64,000 nt of DNA from Acanthochromis polyacanthus (lineage: Eukaryota > Chordata > Actinopteri > Pomacentridae), in the NCBI RefSeq assembly GCF_021347895.1, contig NC_067116.1, positions 39,265,677 to 39,329,676 of the forward strand. Direction: 5' to 3'. Positions 14,301 to 25,615 of the stretch are shown piece after piece (positions within the stretch are counted from its first letter, which is position 1; the number at the start of each line of letters is the position of its first letter). The translations under genes were made by a program, and so were the position numbers. The notes under the pieces were generated by a model. It had not been told where the DNA came from. It searched no databases and worked only from the letters and a program-made list of their open reading frames with translations.

Positions 14301-17300
14301 TTAGGGAGTTATACCACACACAGCTGAGTAGGACTCATGAAACAAGTCCCAGCATGCCTTGCAGCAGCCTGGAATCTGACAAAAAGAGCTACGGCTTTTT
14401 TTTGGAGAAAATCTGGGCTGCTCTGCTTGCCCCCTTTGCCACCGTGACCCCGAAGATTCAGCAGCTGACTCTGACCTTGCCAAAGTTTCCCCAGGTGATG
14501 GTGACTCTGTTGGTGACGTTGGAGAGATGCAACCAGGGAGTGATGTTTACGGGACGACAAGGACGACGGGGCTCAACACCGGGCTTATTAGAGGGGTAGT
14601 ATCCCTGCAAACACACAAATGGGGAAAATACGTTTCTTTAAGAGTAAGCAAATTAATAATTAGCTAAAATCAAACTCCTTTTGGATGCCCTGGATGTATC
14701 TTTTACTTGTGCACTAATTTTTCAAACCATGAAGCGCAACACGACAAATACAAAATAATTTTATAGTAAGAGTTCAAATGGAAGGAAGAGCTCAGTTGTG
14801 TACTTTGGGCAAAACATAAAGAAAAGATCTGAGCTCCAAGCAAGTAACATTTGGACATTAGATAACAGTGACTTTTCTTTTGCCTCGTATGTGCTTCACA
14901 TACCAATATTTCTGTTAAATCCACTGCCCTCTCATTTCCTCTCTTTCATCAATGCAGCAAAGATATTAACACAATATATAACACATCCTGAATATGAGAA
15001 CTGCACTAGCACAGAAAAGCTCCTTTTACACAAGTGGTTATTCTTGATTGTACTCAGCACATATTTTCCTGTTAAAATCTGACAACAGGAGCTGAGCTGA
15101 TGCGTCTACATTTACTGATCCGTCTACATTTACTGATCCTTGTGGTTGCCATTTGAAATAATGGGCCTATCTGGTGTTAACATAACAGCAATGATGTTCG
15201 CGTGCAGCGTCATTTTCTATTTACACGGAAGTAAACAGAGTAAAAATAGGAGGAGGCAGGAGGAAGGAACAAATGCCACTGCAAAATGTCATATACTTCT
15301 TTCCTCTTCTTGCAGTGCTAGTAAACATTTATTCCAATATTTATCAAATTGCAACTACAGCTAAAAAAATAATTGATTATTTCGCACAAAATAGTGAAAA
15401 TGCTCAATTCAAGTCTCTCAGAGTTAAAGCTCACGCCTTAAGACGTCTTCTTCATCATCATAAACCCTAAAATTTTCCATTTACACTAATAATAAACATT
15501 AAACAGGATGAAATAAGTAGAGATATTATTCAAGTATCAAACTACTGCATTAATCAACTAATCATTTACCATCTTGCTCCTATTTACAGGTTCAGTTGAT
15601 ATACTGTATCAAAATCACGCTTTGTCTCTTTTCACTGTGTAGATATCACCTTTTTCACTGCTGACAACTAATGTGGTTGAGCAATAACATGCTTAAAAAG
15701 GCACTGACTTACCACACAATCTCTGGCTGTTCTCATCTGACATTGCTGTTGCATTTACCACCACATTTAATATGAAACTCTGTTGTGCTTTACTATTTGT
15801 GGTGGTAGCAAGCTTTGACATCCAAAAGCTGAGTTAGGCTATCAAGTCCAGTCACACAATAATATCAGCACATCATGGGGATTCCCTAACGTCAGGCTAA
15901 AACGTTTATAGTTTAGCTTGAAGTTGCAGTAATTTTCTCGCTTTGCCTCTTGAAGGTAAACAGAAAAGCACTATGTTTTATGCCTGTACCTTCCAGCGAT
16001 CCATCAGGAGAGATTTTATACTCTATGCAATCAGGTTAAAAAAAAGTGTATCTATCAGTATCATTAATTGGTCAAAATAGTTGGAAAATATCTCAAACAT
16101 CTGCAAATGTCCAACATCGTGTATACATGCTATCAACAGCAACACATTATCTGTTCCTGAATATTTATTTTTTCTTGCCCTCTTTGGTGTACACCTAAAT
16201 TAGGTTAGTTAATCCATCACTATCAAATATTGTGACACTTGTTAAACTGTGACCAGGCCAAACTTGCGAAACGTTGCTGTGTTTGAAAACAAACGTCTGA
16301 CAGTAATGACGGAGGAATTTCTTGGACAGGAACAGGAGACCAAACCCGGCTTTTGGTATTCTGGAGGTGTGGCAAATCTCAGAGTGAATTAACTCACCGG
16401 CACATGACAGTAGGACTGGTTGACTTTGACAGCAATGTTGGGAGGATACTGGTCCTCCTGAACACCAATAGAGTCTGTGTAACAGATTCTGCAAGAAAGA
16501 GGGATAAGAAAGAGAAAGCTTAGCACCACATGAATGACTCGCACGCCTTGTATGAAAAATAAATACATGAGATCACATTAAACGTGGAATTCAAACACTA
16601 TACATCAATGCATGATAAGACACATTTTCTTTTGGTCATTATTTTTGCATCAGTAGAAGAAAGTCTTAGCAACAGCACAGTAAATGGAAGGACCTCATCA
16701 TTTCAGACAACAGGCCTGTGAAATATCTACTAATGATTAATTTATTAAGTTTCATTGGTAATCACAGGGAACTTACCTAAGAACCACTTGGATTGATCGT
16801 ATTCCTGGACGAAGCTCGCTATAAAAAGGAAAAGATCACAAAGGTAAATAACCATCAATGACATATTTGTAAACTAAGCTACTGTTAACTGAAAGATCTG
16901 GGAAGTAATGTTACTTTTTATTTTTTATTTTTTTTAACCTTGCATTTCTGATCTGGTCTGCTTGGTTTGGTGTTAATTCAAAGATGCATTGACTGTCCTG
17001 CAGTTTCTCATTGTTCTGGGCAACTGCAAACACATAAAGACAAAAATCCATCGTTACAGCACAGTGCATTGCTTAATAATTCAATAAAGAATTCCTAAAA
17101 ACTGACAGATTTAAATACAAGGACAAAAAAAACAACAACACTCACTTAGCTCTGTTGGTGGCAGCAGCGTCTCCAAAGTTTGGTAGAAGGGTAGTGGTAC
17201 GAGCTTGACCTCTGCTGCGGGTGTGGGGATTGGTTTGGAAATGCCGTTGAGGTAGTCTGCGCCCTGAGAGGTGGCAGTGGGGGAAGAGCTGAGGGACGAG

Positions 17301-19528
17301 TAGGGAACCGGGACGCCCTCTGGACGCCTTGCCGCCAGCCAACCAGATGTTTTGGGGAAACGTGACTCATAGAGCTGCCTGACATTCTTCAGCAGCTCGG
17401 GGCTGTACTCGGTCTGCACCAGCCTCAACGCACGCCCCACCAGGTCCTGCTTCAGCCCACTTTTGCTACGACCCATCGAGGCCAGCAGCGTCTGCAGGTC
17501 TGAGACCCGGAAACTTTTGACCATGTTCTGGAGGAAGGACAAGACAAGAACATAAGAAGTACAATAGAAAGAAACATGACAACAGTGACAACAACACAAA
17601 TTTACAAGGCCAGGCACATTTTGAGAGAATCAAATCCCAACTGAAGGAGTGCTGATGGTGCTAAAGGCATTGATTTGTTCTGAACATATTGAAGATTTAT
17701 TTTAAAGGTGTCACTTTCTGTCAGGACAAAAATCATTGTTTACCTGTGTGTCACAGGTTGGAGAATACTGCTGATATTTTGCTTAAACTCTGATAAGATA
17801 AGTTTCTCAAGTAAATTATTTCAGTTCGCTCTGGAAAACCCCATCAAAATTAAACACAAAATTCAATATCCTGTGGAAACTCCCGATATCACACCTGCTA
17901 AATTTGCCCCCGACAGGCTCCAAACAGATATTTATCATTAACTAATAGGCAGCAGCATTTAACGTGACACAGACGTCCATCAAACGGTTTGATACTTGCT
18001 AAAATAAGCATTCGTCCTTGATCACCTTAATCCTACAGAAGCTTGAAACTACCTTGTAATTAGCTGGCTATATTAAGAAGACACATCGCTGCTTATTCTG
18101 ATCGCCTGTGTTAAGACTGAGTCACTGTTCTTAAACAAATTTCAGAGTCCAAAATCTGAAGTAGCACATAATTGTTAAGTTATCAAAGTAAAAGTCATGT
18201 GTGACACAAAAATGCAAAGAAATATTTTTGACAGCAAGGCCCAGCTACAGAATATACCTAAAAAGTAGAAGCAGGAGCACTTTGGACGGTAATTTGAAGC
18301 AACAGATTAGAAAGAAGTAATAAAAAAAGAGCTTAAACATACAAAAAAGTGTGATGAAAGCTTTTATTTAGATCTAAGACAGTGCCATGTGCATTTCATT
18401 CATTTTATCTGTTTACATTTTATGTAGCACTTACTAACTACAGCAAACTGTACTTTCAGTTTTGGATTTCTACCGATGGGCAGCACGTTTATCAATCAGT
18501 TGACTGCCACTGTAATCAACTGCTGATAACTCAGGTATAAATTTGTTTGTGCAGACAACATTTAAGCAGAAGATACGCCATCACAAGCAAAGATGTTTAC
18601 TCGCTGAATACAGAGAAAGTTCTGTTTGCACTTCTTGACACCAAAAGTCTCCTTTACTCGCCAAAAAAAATGTCTGTTTTCATTAGCCACACCAAATATA
18701 GATACATGTATTCATAGCAAATGGAATCTAAAGACAGACCCCATGAATCATAACATATAGCCTGTGTAAGGATTACAGGCAGCGAACTTGAGTGACGAGC
18801 AAAATACGGAATGTTGTTGTTACTGGATAGACATGAGGCGTGCGACATGCTTCGGATTCATCTGATATTTCTCAGTTGGACATCATTGAACAACTGCTTT
18901 GTGTCTCGATTAAATTCACACAGTAGGCTCGCGGTCCATTGGGCTTTTCTGACGGACAAGCTGTGCAAAACTGCAGCCGTACATTCAGCAACGTTGCAGC
19001 CCGTTCAGTCTCACTTTCACATTGCCATTGTAGCCTGCGCTATCGGCAAGCTAGCTCCTCCACAGACTGGGCTGTCGGTATTCAATCATGGCTACTGGAC
19101 GTTTTGACAGGTGCACAGCTCCGCAAACTAACCGGCTAACTACATCTAGAGGTTACTGTAAGGCGAATAATACCAAATAGTAACATGCCAGGAAGCGCGC
19201 CAGCGGCAAAGCCCCAGATGCTTGTATGGTCGCATCATTCATTTTCGATGTCTCCCCTCAGAGCCAGCGTGATGCTAGCTAAACCAACGCACTTGCCTAG
19301 TTAAATTACCTAGTCGGCTAGCTATGTTAGCAACATGAGCTAGTTGGTTTCGCCGTGATTTCAGCGCACCACATTCGTAGGAATAAACACTCTTAACAGT
19401 ATTCACACAAAGCCCCCGGTTCCCCCACGACCGGGGTGAGTTTCAGCCCACACTCCCGCGCCCGTCTCCCATCAAACCAAAGCCAGTCAAGCTCTACTTG
19501 CCATCGCTTCCACCAGTTCGGCCGCCAT
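10271..19528 (-). CDS. pias4: PIAS4 (PIASy) SUMO E3 ligase, complete, 11 coding exons
   Basis: Nuclear E3 SUMO ligase and transcription co-regulator (STAT, Wnt and DNA-damage pathways). Exons: 19502-19528, 17146-17527, 16939-17023, 16777-16818, 16398-16488, 14476-14604, 13548-13653, 13337-13410, 13080-13240, 11957-12108, 10271-10545. Lengths sum to 1524 bases, an unbroken 507-residue frame; from memory human PIAS4 is about 510. Residues 12-46 form the SAP domain ([23 protein letters not shown]). The PINIT domain runs from about 110 to 285 and includes [10 protein letters not shown], with the signature read as PVNIT. The SP-RING spans about 305-356, with zinc ligands C327, H329, C350 and C353. 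A SUMO-interacting motif followed by acidic serines ([14 protein letters not shown]) is near 458-472. The start ATG has A at -3 and G at +4. The gene is head-to-tail with map2k2 and divergent from foxq2. Intron 1 seems to use a GC donor. Assignment to PIAS4 rather than PIAS1-3 rests on the N terminus, overall length and the SP-RING sequence. Confidence 0.93.
11290..11318. repeat. (TA)n microsatellite
   Basis: About 14 TA units in pias4 intron 10, embedded in AT-rich sequence. Confidence 0.9.
15350..15600 (-). repeat. Fish MITE-derived repeat, inverted copy in pias4 intron 5
   Basis: The phrases AATAATTGATTATTTC, AAAATAGTGAAAATGCTCA and TCTCAGAG...AAGACGTCTT match, in minus orientation, a repeat I recognise from many teleost genomes. 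That repeat carries TTTTCTGACATTTTATAGACC, ACTATTTT and AAGACATTTG modules. The better-preserved plus-strand copy is at 44390-44870. This copy is diverged and probably incomplete. Recognition is from memory of the family. Confidence 0.5.
17528..19501 (-). other. pias4 intron 1, probable GC-AG intron
   Basis: Exon 1 reads MAAELVEAM and is followed directly by GCAAGT. Exon 2 begins after CCTCCAG with NMVKSFRV. Joining at the GC keeps the frame and matches the family N terminus [12 protein letters not shown]. The only nearby GT (GTAGAG, four bases on) would shift the frame. The sequence at the junction is ATG|GCAAGT, a good match to the U1 consensus apart from the C at +2. The intron is otherwise unremarkable, with a long pyrimidine-rich acceptor. 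Confidence 0.75.
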
Positions 19529-19700
19529 CTTCGTGCAGCAGTACCGCGAGAGTCAGAGACGACGGCTAGTCTTTCACCAATGAAACGCCGAGCCCGCTTT
19601 GATTGACGGGAGGCGTCGGCCAACTACAGCGCGGCTTTGACCGGAGCCCGAAGCGCAACATTCGAAATGGGCGGGACCACGGCAATTTAAAGTCACAGTG
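19529..19700 (-). promoter_or_regulatory. pias4 CpG-type promoter
   Basis: GC- and CpG-rich sequence immediately upstream of the pias4 start codon. It contains a GC box (GGGCGGG at 19669-19675) and a CCAAT pentamer on the plus strand near 19578, i.e. an inverted CCAAT box relative to pias4. No TATA box is seen. The CpG-rich character extends into intron 1 to about 19190. Confidence 0.5.
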
Positions 19701-22302
19701 CAACTTTTTAAAAACACTAAGAGGAAGGTCTCTTTTCCAAGACAGGCCTCAGCGTCTAATAACGGCACCACATGTCGCTGTATTTTGATATTCGTGGTGT
19801 TTCAGTTTTATAGTACTGCGTTATCGTGACGGTGAGTGTTAAATAACGTTTGAATTCAGTGTGGGTGTAAAGCATGGGGTGTCAAGTGGACCGGGTCGCA
19901 TGGTCCGTTCAATTCCCGTCCGAGCAAAATATTCCGGTTCAGCTTCTGCGTTCAGCCGTGAGATGTGGAGTTGATGCTTTGTCTGAGGTATGCTCATAAT
20001 TAAATTAAAACGAGTAATTAACAAAATACACATACACGTCGAGGTAAAAACCGACCGTATCCTGCCTGTAACACAAATACAACGTTGTGTCACCACGTTG
20101 GAAAAATGTAGGCGAGTGTTTTTAGGACAAATGTGCACTCCCTGTGCTGATCCAGCCCTGCTTTTCCAGCCCTGCTTTTCCAAACGCTCCTCTTATGTGG
20201 GCAAAGAACAGCCTCATGGAAACACAAAAATCAATTGAGGGAATTGCAGTATCATGTAATAACATGGTGTGTTTTGTTTTGGCTTTACTTTGGATGTGAA
20301 ACATCAATAAAACAATGCTGCATTTTCAGAAAGAACAGCTGGACTTGCCACTCTGCTGATTGATAGAAAATGTTATTTATGCTTAATTTCTTGTATAAAT
20401 GTACTGCAAATAAAAGACTCCTGTTAGTTAATTTATTTTTACACCTATTAAAATGTAATTCACAAATGCAGACCCAAATTACAACTTGGTAACTTCTCCA
20501 CAATACATATTTTCTACTATTTTTTATAGTTCTGACATTGGTGTATGTTTTTTATAGTTAATGGAACATAAGCCTGCAAATGAATTAATATAACTAATTA
20601 CAATATTTAAGCTTGCAAAATAGCATAGAGTAGTGCTCTGTGCTGTGCATATATTTCTTGTTCCATTATTTAAACAGAAGAGGGCAACATGGTCCATGAT
20701 TTGACCCGACTCATTTAATTTGCCTCCTGTGTGTTAAACCTGCAGAACAAAGCAGATCTATGTAGATTCTGTACTGTTGTGTGGTGTTATATAGATTAAA
20801 GTGTTGACTGCTGTGAAAATGGTGTTTTAATTATATTCAATATGGTGATTATTTTGTCTCTACAACTCCACAGTGAACAAACCCATCATTTAAAGCTCAC
20901 ACACAGACACAGTTTAAAATAGACCTTTATTTCAGATCCTAGAGACTTGAAGAATAAAACACATTGGCCACAATGATGTATATAAATTTCCACTTAATTC
21001 AACACTGTGTATGATCAAGCATCACTGAACCAAGAGAAAAAGTAGATGCAGTGTATGTACATAATGCAGTGTTTAAAATCATTTTAAAATGATGTTATAT
21101 GGCCTTGATTGGGAAATTAAATTCAAGTGGTTAAATTACTGTAGGTTAAGATAGATTAGGTGTTGTAAGAAATCTTATTGTTGGTCAAAAACACCCAGAG
21201 AGCCCCAGTGTTCTTTCATGTAAAGATTTAGTTAAAATGAAAGTGTGTACAGATACAACCCACAGCTTCAAAGTTCACTCAGTAGCCTATCAGTGTTTGC
21301 TGTAGAGATGTTTGGTTGTTAGATTGGAGAATAAACAAGGTCTGCTACTAAATACAAAAAAAGTGTCACTTTACTGTTGACATTACAACATAATCTCAAA
21401 GCACAGTTCATACAAGTCACAGGCCTTAAAAAGAGTAAAATAATACCATAAAATGAATTGATATTTGTTTTTTATTACATTGAGTTCTTCAAATAAAACC
21501 TAGAAATAACAATACAATAAATACAATAAACAATAAATTAAACATAAGGCAGAAATTAATTACGAGTGCTGACATATTTTGAGAGCAACATGAAATAACT
21601 GCCTTTCAAGTCAAGGCAGATGGTAATTTTCTAGCTGAAAAATAAACCATGATTAGCCAGTAACATATCATACACAATTATAGACACAATATAATACAGT
21701 GTTGTATCCAGAGGCAGTTTAGTTTTGATTTTCTGAGACAGATCTATGATTATATTTGCCGAGCTCAAAAACGCACAGAGAAAAGTCAACAATTCCCCTG
21801 CTAATAACAAAGACATTTTTGTAATAAGGGATAAAAATTGGAATAAAATTCACAGTAAATGTGATGTTTAAAAGGTTCATTTCAACAGCACAACATGGAA
21901 TCTGATTTGTTCATTCATGGACTGTTACTGTGGTTGTCAATGGCAGTATGCAAATATTCTTCCCACCACCAAAAAAACAAAAAAAAACAAAAAACAATGT
22001 CTGAACTCTAAAATACCAAACGTGAGCCATTAATTACTGCTCTATGGTAATTGAAGTAAATCTTTGGACAGTATCCCGGACAAAACAACTTTAACAGGAT
22101 AACTCTGGCATCTAAAAGGCCTTTGACTCTCCAGCATGCATCCTTTGCACACCATGTCTTACTAAATCTTGAGTGTTTAATCTCCGGTAATTACAAAGAT
22201 TTGCTTAGGTTAATAAAAATAATCCGCCTCATTTGAGACCCCCTACCTGGACCTCCCCTGTGCCGTCTTGGCCCCTTTCCGTGAGGGATAAATTCAGAGT
22301 CA
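19701..22302. other. Intergenic space between divergent pias4 and foxq2
   Basis: About 2.6 kb between head-to-head genes. From 19701 to 20230 the base composition is mixed, with a 14 bp tandem duplication (CCAGCCCTGCTTTT, twice, near 20152). From 20230 to 22000 it is AT-rich and low in information, with no recognizable exon on either strand. Sequence becomes more balanced again from about 22020, where the foxq2 proximal promoter begins. Confidence 0.5.
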
Positions 22303-22310
22303 TATAAATA
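22303..22310 (+). promoter_or_regulatory. foxq2 TATA box (TATAAATA)
   Basis: A full TATAAATA in the context CATATAAATACAG lies 361 bases before the foxq2 start codon, so transcription would start near 22335. A palindromic cAMP-response element, TGACGTCA, lies downstream at 22430-22437, within the presumed 5' leader. A TATA promoter suits a tightly restricted developmental gene. Confidence 0.55.
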
Positions 22311-22429
22311 CAGTCACCTTGAAGCACAACTCTGCAATTCGGGACCGATCGGCAGGTTTATCAGAGAGTCGAAGATAGTTCGCTTAAATTTTGTGGGCAA
22401 ACAAAGTGGCCGCATTTAGTCGTGTAGAC

Positions 22430-22437
22430 TGACGTCA
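22430..22437. promoter_or_regulatory. Perfect CRE palindrome TGACGTCA in the foxq2 leader
   Basis: The eight-base CREB/ATF consensus is intact, about 95 bases downstream of the predicted transcription start. Binding is inferred only from the motif. Confidence 0.45.
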
Positions 22438-22670
22438 TTTCCACGAGTTGAGACGGTGTCACTCGTTAGCGCATCAAGGTTAACAACAGTTGAGAGGCTC
22501 ATCTTTAACTGTGACCTTATCAACAGTAAGACTTTGGCGAAAGAATCGAGTGGCGCCGCCGAGACGTTTACTTTATGAAAGGCCCTAATTTTTAAAGGAA
22601 AATAGCCATGCTGTGAAACTCAGACACACAACTCTGAGAGGACTTTTGGGAGAGACATTTTTTTAAATTC

Positions 22671-24247
22671 ATGAACTCAGAACTTTTCAGCAATCAGTGT
22701 GGAGCCAATAAAACCTCTGCAATGAGTCTGAGATTGCTTAATTCAGAAATGACAATGGAGGACAAGAGCAGCCGCAACGGAAGCAGAGAAAGGCTCGGAC
22801 TGAGCTTCACTATTGACTACCTTCTGTTCAATAAAGGAGTCAAAGGTTCGAAAGAAGAAGGAAGTCGCCCCGCAGAGCAGACAGAGAACAACATGCTAAA
22901 TCATCAGATTCCTAAACCCGAAGAGGTGGGGATTCGCCGCGAGACTCAGGAGAAGCGACTACAAAGGTCAGACACTGGGGAAAGGATAGTCGAAGAAGAG
23001 GAGGGGGATTCAACGCGTTTAGAGGAGGGGGAGGAGGAAGTGACCACCATGACCACGTCTACTACCGGCAGCAGCAGTCCAGAGTCGTCTGTGGATAAAC
23101 CCAACCAGTCATACATCGCGCTCATCTCCAAGGCAATCCTCGCGTCCGAGCAGAAGAAGCTGCTGCTGTGTGACATCTACCAGTGGATCATGGACCACTA
23201 CCCTTACTTCAAGAGCAAAGTATGTTCATGTCAAGTCTTGTTGATTTCTTTCTGTTTGTGTAGCAGATCAACACTTTGTCGTTGAGGAAGCAAAATTGGA
23301 TGACAACGTTGTATATAGTTTACAATACAGACGTTAGCAATCTGAGAAAGTGTTCTCAAACAAACCAGATCTCAGGACAGATATCGAGGCAGCACACTTT
23401 TCCCCAAAGTGTCTAATTCGGTTGCGATAAACAATAAAGTGGCAGCCATTTTCAAACGTGAAGCGACCTACTTGGCACGCGTAATCTGTCTGAGTGGTTA
23501 GGCAATTAGGTGCTCATAGGGACACTCGATGATCTTGTTGTTGGCCAATTGGCAAATAAGGTAATCCGGTTGCTAGGTTGCAAACTGTTCCTGGCTTTTA
23601 CCAGGTGCCGCAACAGATTGGACGTAGCCTAGTGGATTAAAGTTTATCTAGTTGGTGCTAGAAAGGTAACTCGGAGTGTCGTGTCTTACTGCGATCATAT
23701 GCGTTGTTGACACGCTATGGCGTGTCCTGCCAACAACAAGCAAGGTGACGTCCCGAAGAGGATCAGCGATACTTAACAGTCACCTATGTTAGTTTTCCAC
23801 CCATTGTTTGACTCGTAATCAAGGCACTGCTTCTGTTCTAACCGTCTTTATCTTCTCTGCTTGCACCATCAGGATAAAAACTGGAGGAACAGCGTGCGTC
23901 ACAACTTGTCCCTCAACGACTGTTTCATCAAAGCAGGCCGAAGTGACAACGGTAAAGGCCACTTCTGGGCGATTCACCCATCAAACTATGAGGACTTTTC
24001 TAACGGGGACTACCACTGCCGGAGGGCCCGGCGGAGGGTACGAAGGGTGGCGGGACAACTTCCTCTTTCCTCCCTGGCCTCCCACTACCACCCTGCCCTC
24101 ACCAGGCATCACAGAACAACCTGCTGGTGTTGCCCCCCGGCCCCGGCCATCCCTCTGTCCTGCTTGGCTCCCACACTCTACTGGCCCTGGTCCACCATGC
24201 AGCCACAAGTCGGGCTCCACCTGGGCCTCAACGCCTCTTTACCCTGA
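22671..24247 (+). CDS. foxq2: Forkhead transcription factor FOXQ2, complete, two exons
   Basis: DNA-binding developmental regulator; FoxQ2 proteins pattern the anterior (apical) end in many invertebrates. Exon 1 is 22671-23219 and exon 2 is 23873-24247 (phase 0), giving 307 residues. Residues 44-52 (LSFTIDYLL) are an Eh1-like Groucho-recruiting motif. Residues 60-140 are acidic and serine/threonine-rich. The forkhead runs from about 143 to 230: [15 protein letters not shown], then helix 3 [15 protein letters not shown], then wing 1 KGHFWAIHP, followed by [14 protein letters not shown]. The intron between FKSK and DKNW inside the forkhead is a FoxQ2 trait. The C-terminal tail has an LYWPW motif. 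The first ATG has a weak context; the ATG at residue 29 (22755, ACAATGG) is much stronger, so the shorter 279-residue start is possible and would retain Eh1. Divergent from pias4. The family assignment is secure. Confidence 0.93.
23220..23872 (+). other. foxq2 intron within the forkhead domain
   Basis: A 653 bp phase-0 GT-AG intron (AAA|GTATGT ... CACCATCAG|GAT). It separates helix 2 (YPYFKSK) from the recognition helix exon. The acceptor is preceded by a pyrimidine-rich tract (TCTTCTCTGCTTG). Confidence 0.9.
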
Positions 24248-24510
24248 GAGTGATTTTGTTGTATTACAGTTTGGCCCTGAATTACTATTGGGTATCCTCT
24301 AGAATCTTATGCTAATGATTATATCATTAGGAGATGTTAAAATTGAAAAAAGACTGGGTCAATATTTTGCTTTATAAGTAAGAACAAAGTGATTTCTAGG
24401 ACTCTAATGATTTGCTAAAATGTATGAATCTTTCAAAGCTGTTGCACTTCTTTCATTTGTATTCTGAATGTTTTTAGAATAACAAAAATACTCTGTTTTG
24501 TTATAATCTC

Positions 24511-24560
24511 ATTAAATAATATTGACTTTACCACCATGTGTGTTGTGTGTGTGCGCGTGC
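24511..24560 (+). terminator. foxq2 poly(A) signal and GU-rich element
   Basis: ATTAAA at 24511-24516 is followed 20-45 bases later by a GT-rich run (TGTGTGTTGTGTGTGTGCG), the usual arrangement for cleavage near 24530. This gives a 3' UTR of about 280 bases. Confidence 0.6.
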
Positions 24561-24928
24561 CTACTTGTGCGCGTGATTTTGCTAAAAGTGAGCCCAATGC
24601 TAAAATACCTCCCGGTGTTAGATGCTAATTAGTCAAAGCTGTCGGGATGTAAAATCTTCTGCCTTAAGAGACTAAAATCGGGCTTTCCAAAGCCGACTCC
24701 CAAGGAAATGAGGCCAGATAATCTCGGCAATCCCAAATAGTTTCAAGAAATAGGAAGCTTATCACACAATGTAATCCGCAACCGCTGCTGCAAAAAGAGG
24801 AGGACCGCAGGAGGTCGGAGATGAAGGAAGCGGAGGAAAGGGAAGGAGGCACGAGGGGAGGGAGTGGATTTATTGGAGAGAGGTGGGAGAGGAATCAGTC
24901 GAGGTAGATAATTAATGCAAGTAACACA

Positions 24929-24971
<43 letters not shown>

Positions 24972-25329
24972 GACAAAAGAAAATCCAACATAAAGTATGT
25001 TAGTGTGGTGCTCTTGACAGATTTATTGCACCTTGGCACTGATTTTCCAAGTATCAAAAGTCATTGAAGGGATGGAGCACTGTTTTTACAAAACATGTTC
25101 CCTGATTTAGTGTTTTGATGATGGTGGTGGAGAACGCTAACACATCAGTCCCATATCCAAGTGTTTCTACGAGTGAATTAACATTGTGAAAGATAAAATG
25201 TTGTCAGTTTGATCACTAGAATCCTAAAGAATACCTCCTCATTGTAGATTTGCTGCATTTTCTCAGTCCTCAAACCTCTTATTCTACTGATCTCCAGGTT
25301 TTCATGAAAGAATGACAGAGTTTTGATGT
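24561..25329. other. Intergenic sequence with a (TA)n tract
   Basis: No coding exon recognised. Contains a (TA)19 microsatellite at 24932-24969 and a purine-rich GGA/GAG stretch at 24795-24895. The rest is unremarkable. Confidence 0.5.
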
Positions 25330-25615
25330 GCTGTCAGACTTTTGGACCCAACTTTATATTCAGACAAATTAAAGGAAAAAACAACTTCAAGTGCTTCAGT
25401 AAGGTGTTGTGCCACTATTTGTTCCCAAAACAGCTGTCTCATATGGATGGAACCATGCTGGAAAAAACACTTTCATCAGGATAGAAATGTTTTATCTCCT
25501 GGGCCGAATTTGCATTGATTTGCAGTGATTTTGCCCTAAAAACATACCAGAACCACCAAATCTAGTCATTATAGGGATTCACAGGTTCAGGTTTTTCCTT
25601 TAATTTGTCACCTGT
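25330..25615. mobile_element. Tc1-type MITE (inverted repeat, internally deleted)
   Basis: AAATTAAAGGAAAAA at 25366-25380 is exactly mirrored by TTTTTCCTTTAATTT at 25592-25606, with GACA/TGTC on the outer side. The left arm resembles the flank of the Tc1-like relic at 37430-37530 (CATGAAAGCATGACA, GGTGACAATTTAAAGGAAAAAACCAACAT, ATAAGGTGTTG). It therefore looks like an internally deleted relative of that transposon. Outer limits are approximate and no target duplication was resolved. Confidence 0.55.

Noticed and set aside
23808..24302. A 164-codon frame overlapping foxq2 exon 2 in another phase
   Set aside because: It is a shadow of the forkhead exon; the other phase gives the true [15 protein letters not shown] forkhead sequence and joins exon 1 in frame.
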